Source of the DNA: Acarospora socialis
Taxonomy: Eukaryota > Ascomycota > Lecanoromycetes > Acarosporales > Acarosporaceae
Direction of reading: 5' to 3'
DNA: 64,000 nucleotides
Assembly (NCBI GenBank): GCA_025617375.2
Contig: JAMYGW020000001.1
Coordinates: 2,356,001-2,420,000 of the forward strand
Positions within the stretch are counted from its first letter, which is position 1; every line of letters starts with the position of its first letter. The notes under the pieces are model-generated. The model saw nothing but the letters and a program-made list of their open reading frames with translations. It did not search any database and had not been told where the DNA came from. Below are positions 56,038 to 64,000 of this stretch, in pieces. The position numbers and the translations under genes are program-made.

Positions 56038-56996
56038 GTACGACAGTGGGATTCTGTCGATGCTAATGTGTGTTGAGTCGCGGTCGCGAGAGTACTCGTA
56101 TGTCGCGATCGCGTCCCTGCCACGCGGTCTTCCTCGGTGGATACAAGCTTCACGTGCTAAGACGGGAGCTATGCGAACGGGTAGTCAATCTCTAGATCGT
56201 GAAAGTGCTTGAATTGATGAATAAGAGATGTAATACTATTGAACGTCTATAAGTCACACTGAGTTTGTATGTACAGGCCGTCATCCATGGGTTGATGTGC
56301 CGCGAGAGTACTCCGTAAGGTAAGGTAGGGTTGTCTGAGTTGATGGAGGGGAGTGGGGTCGTGATTCTGGGACCGCGTCCCTTTAGCTTACCAGATTTCT
56401 TACGTTCTTACGCGTGGGCGATCCATTATTTGACGGATTAGGCAATGCTTCCGAAGCCGCAGCCGTTACCTTGTTGAAGCTCGGAGCTGAACTGGTAGCG
56501 ACACGGCTTACTGTTACCCAGCTAGAATATTATAAGTATGAGGGAGTCTGACACTCAAGATGAAGCACACGGCTGTCAAGCTCCTGAAAAAGGTGCATCT
56601 GTCAGTGCAAAAGTCACGGGTGTATCTGTCACGCTTTCTGTACAGACGACGAATCTCCATTGATGGCTAGCCATACCCATACCTTGGGTGCCAAACACTC
56701 AGCAGCAAGACCAACAATCCAAATGGATGGCACATGGCATCTGTATCCTGCCAATCACCCTCGGAGCCCATGACCTGTCACGAGTAAAGGGTTTCTTTGG
56801 TGCCGTGATGGGAATACGGAGTACTATGTTCTTTTTCCTCCAGTATTCCCATTTACTAGAACGTTCGGCCACCGATTTCATTATCGGCCATGGGGCGCAA
56901 GCTCGGGTTGTAGGTCACAGCCTGATGCCTGGCTCTTCGCCGAGGTGGCTGATATTTCCGAGGTTCCACAAATGATTAATGGGAACTGTGAGAGCC
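56038..56996. other. Intergenic with promoter of the Whi5-like gene
   Basis: 960 bp. Two overlapping GTAAGGT copies occur at 56315-56326. Short ORFs (for example 56688-56975) have no support. Confidence 0.45.
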
Positions 56997-58101
56997 TTAG
57001 ACAACTCCTCGTTGGTCTCTGTCCCTCCCTGATGGCGCGTCGATGACGTCTCTCTCCTCATCGGGGGCTTCAGACTCTCCGCTAGCCTCTGTTGTTTGCT
57101 CCCCAGCTGTGCCATCATCGCCATGACCGCTATGGCCGCTGTTGTTGCTGCCCTCGTCATTGCTGTTGTCTTCATCCCTACCACTACTGTCATTCGTTGT
57201 GCTGTCGTCGATATCGCTGTCGCTTCTATCCTCAGATGCGCGGTTGCTTCCTCTGCTGCTGCTTGCCGAAGTCGCGTTCCTTGCTTCCTGGTGTTTTAAT
57301 GCCTTTCTCACTGCTTTGACCTCGTCATCTTCTAGACTACCTATCACGCTGACATTCAGTTCGGGCTTCCGGCGGAGCCTTCGCAAAGAGCGGGCAACAC
57401 TATCGACCAACCGGCAACACCCTTCCGGGCAGAAGGCCTGCTCCACGTTCACGGTGAGGTTCTGCAGGCCGTGGATCAAGCAAAGCAGGTCTCCGGCGAC
57501 AGCCCATACAGCCTCCGAGGCGGTCCGGTCAAGATCGTGCAGATGTTTTGCCTTTCGCCGTCGAGTCTCCTCCCGGAAGTCTGCGGATCGCCACAACTCC
57601 CTCATGCGCTCCTCGTGGAAATCGGTCGGTATGTAGTCCGCCACGAAGCGGATCTCAAGCGATCGGATTGCCGCTCGGCTGGGGAACGTTTCCGTTACGG
57701 CGGTATAGAGACAGAAGTCGTCGGTCTTGCTCATGAAGCAGGCCAGATCTCTTCCGGTTGAGACAACGAAAGTGCTATTGCTGTAAAGGAGTGCGGAAGC
57801 CTCTTCGTTGATCTGACGGTTGACGCGTAGGATGGCGAGGTCAGGCATCGTTTCGTGGGGAGCGCAAGCTGTGCAGCAAGCCGCACAGTTGAAGATGTTT
57901 ATGCGCCCAACGAGGAGAAGATGATCGTATATCCGATTGCGGATCTCTCCTGGAATGGTGAGGAGAGAGGGTGGTGGCCTTACATTGATCTGGTCTTCCG
58001 GTAGCACTTCATGGAGGGGATGCCTGATGCGCATCATCAGTAACTGTTTGGGAGAGGACTGGATGGAAAGAAGTTGAGCGATGAACTCACAGTGAGTCCA
58101 T
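56997..58101 (-). CDS. Fungal F-box-like protein with acidic disordered tail
   Basis: The proposed model has a mini-exon 58101-58091 (MDSL) and exon 58023-56997 joined over a 67-bp intron with a consensus donor GTGAGT, branch TACTGAT and acceptor CATCAG. This yields 345 aa in frame. Without splicing, an ORF with upstream starts (58037 or 58238) is the alternative. The core PPPSLLTIPGEIRNRIYDHLLL is the F-box-like/2EXR-type opening seen in many fungal proteins. It is followed by LAILRVNRQINEEASALLYSNSTFVV and F-S-R-AAIRSLEIRF, the usual continuation. The last ~100 residues are Ser/Asp/Glu-rich. Likely a substrate adaptor or F-box-related protein. The partner is unknown. Confidence 0.68.
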
Positions 58102-59207
58102 GGGTTTCGAAGCTGGAGCTGGTCTTGGTCAACACAAGACCAAGAGCCGATCAAGCAGTTGGCACTGCGGTTGGAGGTAAGGTGTTGGGAGCCGCACGAT
58201 GGTGGATAGACGGAGTTCAACTGAGGGTTGGCCTTCAAGTCAGTGGATCATCGATTCAAGCGGATGATTATGGCGGCTTTGAAGGGCAAGATGCATAAGC
58301 GAGGGAATATTCACTCTTGCCTGATCCTTTAGGTACTACCCTACCTTACTGATCTCTCATAGGTCTAGGGCACGTGGTCACAACAAGGCGGGAAGGACTG
58401 AAACAGAACACGACTAACTGTAACATGACATTGCCATCATCAAGCAGAAAAAGAAATACTTCTACTGTCTGGTGGGTGGAAGGGGACCAATCCCTAGACA
58501 GATTCGACTTGTTCACAGAGTGAGTGTACTACCTTACTATCCTATCTACCCTAAGGCCGTTAGAGATGGCTCCGAAAGGATCGGAAAGGTGCACAGAATC
58601 TCAAGATTGACAATTCAGGACAATCTGTTCTATTCAATCGTGACTGCAGTCAATATGGGACCAATCGGCTTTCATATGATATCAAGTCTCTTCTAAGGTA
58701 TTTGGAGATAGCCATGGCTTTAGTACGAGTTCCCTACTCTCTGTGGAGGAGTAATACTCGTAGCTTATGACGGGGTCCGAAAAGAAGTACTTTGTACATA
58801 CGAGTACTGCAACTCAATCCTTCTGCAATGCTGGACTGCAGAATACTGTATCGTCATGTTATACGCTTATAATCACCCTGAAGTTCCGTACCCTAAGGTA
58901 ATAACCAGTATCTACATCAAGGTACTGTAATCCTTCGCAAGACGCAGCCACGATCCTTCGGGTGCAGAAGGGTGATGCTAAACGACCAACTCGCGGTGTG
59001 GAAGGGGGGGGCAACGGCGCTAATCGATAACGATAACGCCGGCTGTGACGTTTTTCTGAACAAGGGTCTTTACCGCGGGGCTGCCATTCTACCATAACTC
59101 CGAAGCTCCACAGCTGCAACCATGGGTTGGGACTGGATGATACTTGCCTTACCTTAGCTATACATATATATGCAATTGAGCCGTAATTCGGGGCAACAGC
59201 AGCAAAC
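58102..59207. promoter_or_regulatory. Intergenic with repeated ACCTTAC motifs, upstream of ACH1
   Basis: 1.1 kb between divergent genes. ACCTTAC at 58343-58349 and 58531-58537, and a related GCCTTACCTTAG about 50 bp before the ACH1 ATG. A short TATATATA lies near 59163-59171, about 40 bp upstream of the ATG. No gene seen. Confidence 0.4.
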
Positions 59208-61031
59208 ATGGCGGCTTCGGCAATGCTAAAAAGTCGAGTCCGACGGCCGTCAATGCTTCAGAAGCTGGCCAAGGTCGAAGATCTCATCGACCTCTTCCCG
59301 CACGGCTCCTACGTCGGATGGTCGGGTTTTACGGGTGTCGGGTATCCCAAGTAAGCAATCGAACCTCAATTGGTTTGACAAGGTATCACTCAGCTGATCA
59401 AGGTGCTCAGGAAAGTTCCCACCGCTCTTGCTGACCATGTGGAGAAGAACAACCTGCAGGGGAAGCTGAAGTACTCGCTGTTCGTCGGTGCCTCGTCTGG
59501 TGCCGAGACGGAGAATAGATGGGCGCGACTGGATATGATCGAGCGGCGGGCCCCTCACCAAGTTGGCAAGGAGATAGCCAAGGGCATCAATGAGGGGCGG
59601 ATCAAGTTCTTCGACAAACATCTGTCCATGTTCCCAGTTGACTTGGTATACGTAAGGTCCTCCAGGTCAGGACTTCTTCCAGATCATGGCCTGGGCTCAT
59701 TGCCTCCAATAGGGGTACTATACGAAAGAAAGACCGTACAACAAACTCGACGTGGTCATCGTGGAGGCTTCTGCAATCACGGAGGAAGGCGGCATCATCC
59801 CCGGTGCTTCCGTTGGCGCGTCTCCAGAGTTGATCCAGATGGCGAATAAAGTAACTCTTGGCCTGTTTCCTTGGTCGTTCCATCGTTAATTAATAACATA
59901 GATCATCATCGAAGTCAACACGAGCATGCCCTCCTTTGAAGGTCTCCACGACATCACCATGACTGACCTTCCTCCGCGAAGGAAACCGTACCTAATCATG
60001 GCGCCGGAAGACCGCATTGGAACGCCACACATACCCATTGACCCCGAAAAGGTCGTTGCGATCATCGAGTCCGACTACCCGGATCAAACGCTTCCGAACG
60101 CACCAGAAGATGATGCATCTCGCGGTATCGCATACCACTTGATCGAGTTCCTCAAGCACGAAGTAGACATGGGAAGATTGCCAAGTAACCTGCTACCCAT
60201 ACAATCGGGCATCGGAAACATTGCGAACGCGGTTGTCGGCGGACTTGCTCATGGTAACAATTTCAGCAATCTCAAGGTATGGACTGAAGTCCTCCAAGAT
60301 TCATTCCTCGACCTCTTCGACAGCGGTCATCTCGACTTCGCGACCGCCACCTCCATCCGATTCTCTCCGGATGGCTTCAAGCGATTCTACGACGGCTGGG
60401 AAAACTACGCCGGCAAGCTACTCTTGCGCTCGCAACAGGTGTCCAACTCGCCGGAGATCATCCGACGACTGGGCGTGATCGGAATGAACACGCCGGTCGA
60501 GGTGGACATCTACGCGCACGCCAACAGCACCTGCGTCATGGGCTCGCGAATGCTGAACGGGCTCGGCGGCTCGGCGGATTTCCTGCGCAGTGCGAAAATC
60601 AGCATCATGCATACGCCGAGCACGCGGCCGAGCAAGACGGACCCGACAGGCGTCAGCTGTATCGTGCCGATGTGTACGCACGTCGACCAGACGGAGCACG
60701 ACCTCGACGTCATCGTCACCGAGCAGGTATCTCCTCTTTCCCCCTTTCTCTTCTAATCTGTCCGCAACGCCATCTTACTGATCACGTCATGGAAAACCAG
60801 GGCCTGGCCGACGTCCGCGGCCTCTCGCCCCGGGAACGTGCTCGGCTCATCATCAAGAAGTGCGCTCATCCCGACTACCGGCCTATCCTGCAAGACTACT
60901 TTGACCGCGCCGAGTACGAATGTCTGAAGAAGGGATGGGGACACGAGCCGCATATGCTGTGGAACGCGTTCAAGATGCATAAGGAGCTTGATGTTAATGG
61001 GAGTATGAAGATTCAGAATTGGGATCATTGA
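59208..61031 (+). CDS. ACH1: Acetyl-CoA hydrolase / succinyl-CoA:acetate CoA-transferase Ach1
   Basis: Five exons: 59208-59350, 59411-59651, 59713-59850, 59902-60726 and 60801-61031. Total 1578 nt, 525 aa, essentially the length of yeast Ach1 (526). The N-terminus reads [14 protein letters not shown]. Then [41 protein letters not shown] and the long catalytic block with [37 protein letters not shown] and [20 protein letters not shown], ending [14 protein letters not shown] and [10 protein letters not shown]. The Glu of WTEVLQD is the family's covalent-intermediate position by analogy with class I CoA-transferases. The enzyme is mitochondrial and transfers CoA between succinyl-CoA, acetate and propionate, important for acetate/propionate use. 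The N-terminus is short for a presequence but basic (KSRVRRP). Confidence 0.93.
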
Positions 61032-61724
61032 GATACGTCTGTCGTAGGTCGCGGTGACGGGTCGGTAGGTATTCTGATACGAATAAACATTCATGAGGTA
61101 TGCATGAGCCGGAGAGCAGAGAGCTACCTAGATAGGGAGAGGTATACCAGTATGGTGTCTCGTGTGTCGATGGTGAGATGAGGAAGACAACCGAGTCTTC
61201 GGAACGGATGCGTCGGCGACGAGGTGTCCCTTTATATGTATATGGGTACTCTGTTTCCCTTGCGATTAGTTACACTCATGTAGCTTCTCAGAACGACTTC
61301 GTCAGAACTTACCATTCATCTAGGTAGGTTACAGTACAAAGGGGATAATGCCACCGCATGAGCGATACGGCGCCCTTCTGTACCAACTGTTTCCACGTCT
61401 CGGTCGTACGGTATAGTATATTTGGGTCTGGTATATGGCGCAGGTTAGCCACGGCAATCGATTTGGTCCTCAGGACAGTAGTGTACGTGTACAAGTACCT
61501 ACCTACCTACATTGAGCGCTGCGGATGCCAAGGATGGCATTAGTCAAGTTGACGCGAATCTGTACTGAGACTGTACTGGACAGAATACAATGTTTATTAT
61601 ATATCCTGTTTGACGCTCACATACAATGGCCCCCTCCCCTCCCCAGCCCCCACGCAGAGAAGCCTTCACGATCCCTCACTCGACAGACAAACAGTTACCT
61701 GGGTACACAACCCCCTACTATACC
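61032..61724. other. Intergenic between convergent ACH1 and BMS1
   Basis: About 690 bp between two convergent stops. No gene recognised. The region just before 61725 is C-rich from the complement of the BMS1 Gly/Lys tail. Confidence 0.5.
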
Positions 61725-64000
61725 CTAGCCCTTCTTCCTCCTCTTCCCACCACCACCTCCCCCTCCTCCCGCACCACCATCTCCACCGCCCACCTTCCTC
61801 TTCCTCCCCTCCCTCCTCCAATACTCATCCCTTTCCCTCTTCTCCCTCTCCCCCCTTTTCTCCTCGTTCTCCGCTACCTTCCTCCGATGCAGCACCCTCC
61901 CTTCCTCCTTCTTAACCCTCCTCTTCTCCACCTTCTCGTTCCTCACAGTCATGATCTTCTGCATCAGATCCCTCGCCCGCTTCTCCTCGCCGCCCAGGAC
62001 CACGGCGCGTTTCTGCAGGTAGGTTTGTTTTTTCTGTGGCGCGAGGGCCGTGATTTGCGATTTGAAGGGCAGGTCCGCGGCGAGTTGGCGCGGGACGCAG
62101 AGGGGGTTGAAGTGTCGGGTGGGGCGTACGATGGGGCGGTAGGTGGAGTTGCGCTGCGAGGGGGTGGGGAGGTGGGAGGCGGCGCGGAGGGCGCCGGTTA
62201 GACGCATGGGTTGCCAGGCGGTGGATGAGTCTGCGTCTGCGGGTGAGTCTGCGTGTGTGACTCCGTCGTCGTCTGTGTGCTTGGCTCCGGAAGCGGCAGG
62301 CGGGACGTCGAGGAGGTTGGTGACGGGGTTGTAGAAGCGGTGAGGTTTGACGGGATACCAAGCGCGCAGGAAGACGATGTCGCTCATGAGGATCTTGTCC
62401 TCGAAGGTGGCGCGAAAGCAGCCTTCGGGTTTGGCGAGGGCGCGTTTGATCTGGCCGCGGATGCCGGAGACAGTGCGGATGGAAGCGCCTTCGAACTTGG
62501 CAATCTCGAGGGCGGTGCTGAACATGTCTTTGATGAAGGCGGTATTACGGAAGATCTTGTACGGGTGGCCGGTCAGCTTGAGCTTCTTGACGATCTCGGT
62601 GCTCTCGTCGACGTTCAGGACGACGCCGGTGGCGGCAATGCGGAAGCCCGGCAGCTTGTTGGAGAAGGACTGCACGCAGCAGAAGCCGGTGTTGGGTGCG
62701 ATGAGCGGGCCGTAGAAGGTGCCGAAGCAGTGCATGTGCTCCGGAGTGTATTTTAGCATTCGGTTCCGGGTTCGAGAGTCGGAGATGCTGTATACTGGTA
62801 GGGTTTGGAACCTTCGCCACCCGAGGGAGAAGATGAGTGGATCGTTTGTCTTCAGGATCTTCTTGTGCCATCTGTGCCTCTTGATTCGCACCTGCACGAA
62901 CCCAAACCGGTCCTCCGTAGGCGCTAAGCCTCCCATGATCAAGGGAAATCGAGGATTGAAGGTTGCGGCGAACTCGTAAGGGACGTTCTCCAGCACCACT
63001 CGAGCGTAGGTGCCAGCTTTGTAGCCTTCTACCTGAGCTCTTGAGAGATTATCCAGAGCGTCAAACTCCGCTCGGTTGATGGTAAGTTGTTTCTGTATCT
63101 GCGCTTTCTGCGCATCATACCAGTCGTCTTCCCCGAACTGCTCTTCTTCGTTTGCTTCGCCATCGCGCTTTTCATTATCCTTACTGTTCGCGAAGCCCTC
63201 GCGATCCTCCTCTTCGAAGCGAAGCTTTAGCTCTTCCTTTCTCCTTGCGTTGCGTTCACGTTCTGCTTCAAGTGACACGGTTTCACCAGACGGTAAGGGA
63301 GCTGTTTCCGCAACACCGGTAGTATATTCAGCTTCCAAATCTTCAAAGTCCCCGTCTCCTTCGTCATCGTCCATGTCGTCAACCTCTTCGGCCCCAGTTC
63401 CTTTCTCACTGAGTAGTTCAGCCGAAGCAAAACGTCGCCGTAAGGCCTTCAAATTCTCCTCTTCTGTCCACTTCTCCTTTAGTGCTTCGTAATCATACCT
63501 GGGCACAGTGCGATCTTCCGGATCACGCTCACTCTCGCCTTTTCGCTTGCGGAAAAATATGTCCTCGTCTTCCTCCTGATCTTCCTCATTACCGTGGGCT
63601 TGTTCCACATCGCCTTTCCATCTTGATACAACCTCTGCAGGCGTGAGGGACTCATCATACATCATCCGAGCGAGGTCCGATATTCGATAATGTGAGACTG
63701 AACCATGCAAATCTCGTGCTCTCTGAGACAGATCTTGTTTCCACCGTGGAGTGTCGTCAACACCGCTGCCTTCTTCGTTGTCAGTTTCTTCGCCAGTCTC
63801 TATGTCCTGATCTTCAACGGAAGATATTGGACCTAATTCGGAGTCACTGTCTGCAAAAGCTAGACCTGCCCCACCGTCACCGTTAACGGCATCTCTTCCG
63901 GCTTGTTCGAAAACCCTTCCGAGCTTCTCTTCCGGTACATAACCGTCTTGAACGTACCCCGAATCATCCTTCTCATCATCTTCTCCGTCCTCTTCGTTAT
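61725..64000 (-). CDS. BMS1: Ribosome biogenesis GTPase Bms1, C-terminal part (runs off right edge)
   Basis: Open on the minus strand from the right edge to the stop at 61725 with no ATG at the edge, so the GTPase N-terminus lies outside. The acidic central region (many DDE runs) leads to TPRWKQDL and ISDLARMMYDE. The RIBIOP_C region follows with YVRVVLENVPYEF-like text, RIKRHRWHKKILKTNDPLIFSLGWRRFQT, HMHCFGTFYGP, FRIAATGVVLN, LTGHPYKIFRNTAFIKDMF, GIRGQIKRAL and RAWYPVKPHRFYNPVTNLL, all characteristic of Bms1 rather than Tsr1. Bms1 recruits Rcl1 to the 90S pre-ribosome in the nucleolus. The extreme C-terminus is unusual, with a long Lys/Arg/Glu helix and then a run of glycines (GGGGGGGGKRRKKG). 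The purine-rich strand makes a local length-polymorphism hotspot likely. Confidence 0.9.
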   Translation of the reverse strand, partial: NEEDGEDDEKDDSGYVQDGYVPEEKLGRVFEQAGRDAVNGDGGAGLAFADSDSELGPISSVEDQDIETGEETDNEEGSGVDDTPRWKQDLSQRARDLHGSVSHYRISDLARMMYDESLTPAEVVSRWKGDVEQAHGNEEDQEEDEDIFFRKRKGESERDPEDRTVPRYDYEALKEKWTEEENLKALRRRFASAELLSEKGTGAEEVDDMDDDEGDGDFEDLEAEYTTGVAETAPLPSGETVSLEAERERNARRKEELKLRFEEEDREGFANSKDNEKRDGEANEEEQFGEDDWYDAQKAQIQKQLTINRAEFDALDNLSRAQVEGYKAGTYARVVLENVPYEFAATFNPRFPLIMGGLAPTEDRFGFVQVRIKRHRWHKKILKTNDPLIFSLGWRRFQTLPVYSISDSRTRNRMLKYTPEHMHCFGTFYGPLIAPNTGFCCVQSFSNKLPGFRIAATGVVLNVDESTEIVKKLKLTGHPYKIFRNTAFIKDMFSTALEIAKFEGASIRTVSGIRGQIKRALAKPEGCFRATFEDKILMSDIVFLRAWYPVKPHRFYNPVTNLLDVPPAASGAKHTDDDGVTHADSPADADSSTAWQPMRLTGALRAASHLPTPSQRNSTYRPIVRPTRHFNPLCVPRQLAADLPFKSQITALAPQKKQTYLQKRAVVLGGEEKRARDLMQKIMTVRNEKVEKRRVKKEEGRVLHRRKVAENEEKRGEREKRERDEYWRREGRKRKVGGGDGGAGGGGGGGGKRRKKG

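Noticed and set aside
57096-57636. Plus-strand ORFs rich in Cys/Leu over the F-box-like gene tail
   Set aside because: They are the complement of the Ser/Asp/Glu-rich tail of the minus-strand gene. Low complexity explains their length.

Overview
The window is nuclear DNA of a filamentous ascomycete (Pezizomycotina, most likely Dothideomycetes). The evidence is short 47-124 bp spliceosomal introns with GTRNGY-like donors and CTRAY-type branch sites, fungal-type orthologues (Utp8, Elg1, Mvp1, Dcn1, a Whi5/Nrm1-like repressor, Ach1, Bms1), an intron-containing tRNA-Tyr, and a block of LTR retrotransposons carrying RIP-like transitions. I rebuilt splice structures by eye. For most genes the exon sum is an exact multiple of three and matches the family length.

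Left arm (1-27.7 kb). A frameshifted membrane-protein relic lies at the edge. It is followed by a divergent pair, UTP8 (minus, ribosome biogenesis) and ELG1/ATAD5 (plus, PCNA unloading), then tRNA-Tyr(GTA), the sorting nexin MVP1, and the neddylation ligase DCN1 split by a 2.1-kb intron full of decayed coding debris. Next come a decayed MDR-type oxidoreductase, an uncharacterised coiled-coil protein (minus), a six-exon DHA1-type MFS transporter, and a large orphan protein. Three short TIR elements flanked by TA dinucleotides lie between genes; two of them belong to one family.

Centre (27.7-46.5 kb). An 18.7-kb block is a three-level nest of LTR retrotransposons, each level with equal-length LTRs and a perfect 5-bp target duplication. 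A Ty1/copia element (175-bp LTRs, TSD GCAGT) was hit in its RNase H region by a Ty3/gypsy chromovirus (183-bp LTRs, TSD AGAAT). That element was hit between gag and protease by a second, inverted Ty3/gypsy element (352-bp LTRs, TSD TCTAT). All three are riddled with transitions. CpG, CpC and GpG are almost absent while CpA/TpG remain common, which is not the classical CpA-directed RIP pattern. The innermost element carries an antisense ORF with a Zn2Cys6-like cysteine pattern and a helical tail.

Right arm (46.5-64 kb). A second large orphan gene has an in-frame stop. It is followed by a broken endogenous Rep gene of a CRESS-DNA (gemini/genomovirus-like) virus, two related 4-Cys secreted proteins on the minus strand, a Whi5/Nrm1-like cell-cycle repressor with a GTB motif, and a protein with a fungal F-box-like segment and acidic tail. 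The window ends with ACH1 (mitochondrial CoA transferase/hydrolase) and the C-terminal two thirds of BMS1, which runs off the right edge.

Housekeeping genes sit in compositionally normal DNA at both ends. The accessory material (transposons, viral relic, orphans, secreted proteins) is concentrated at 25-54 kb.
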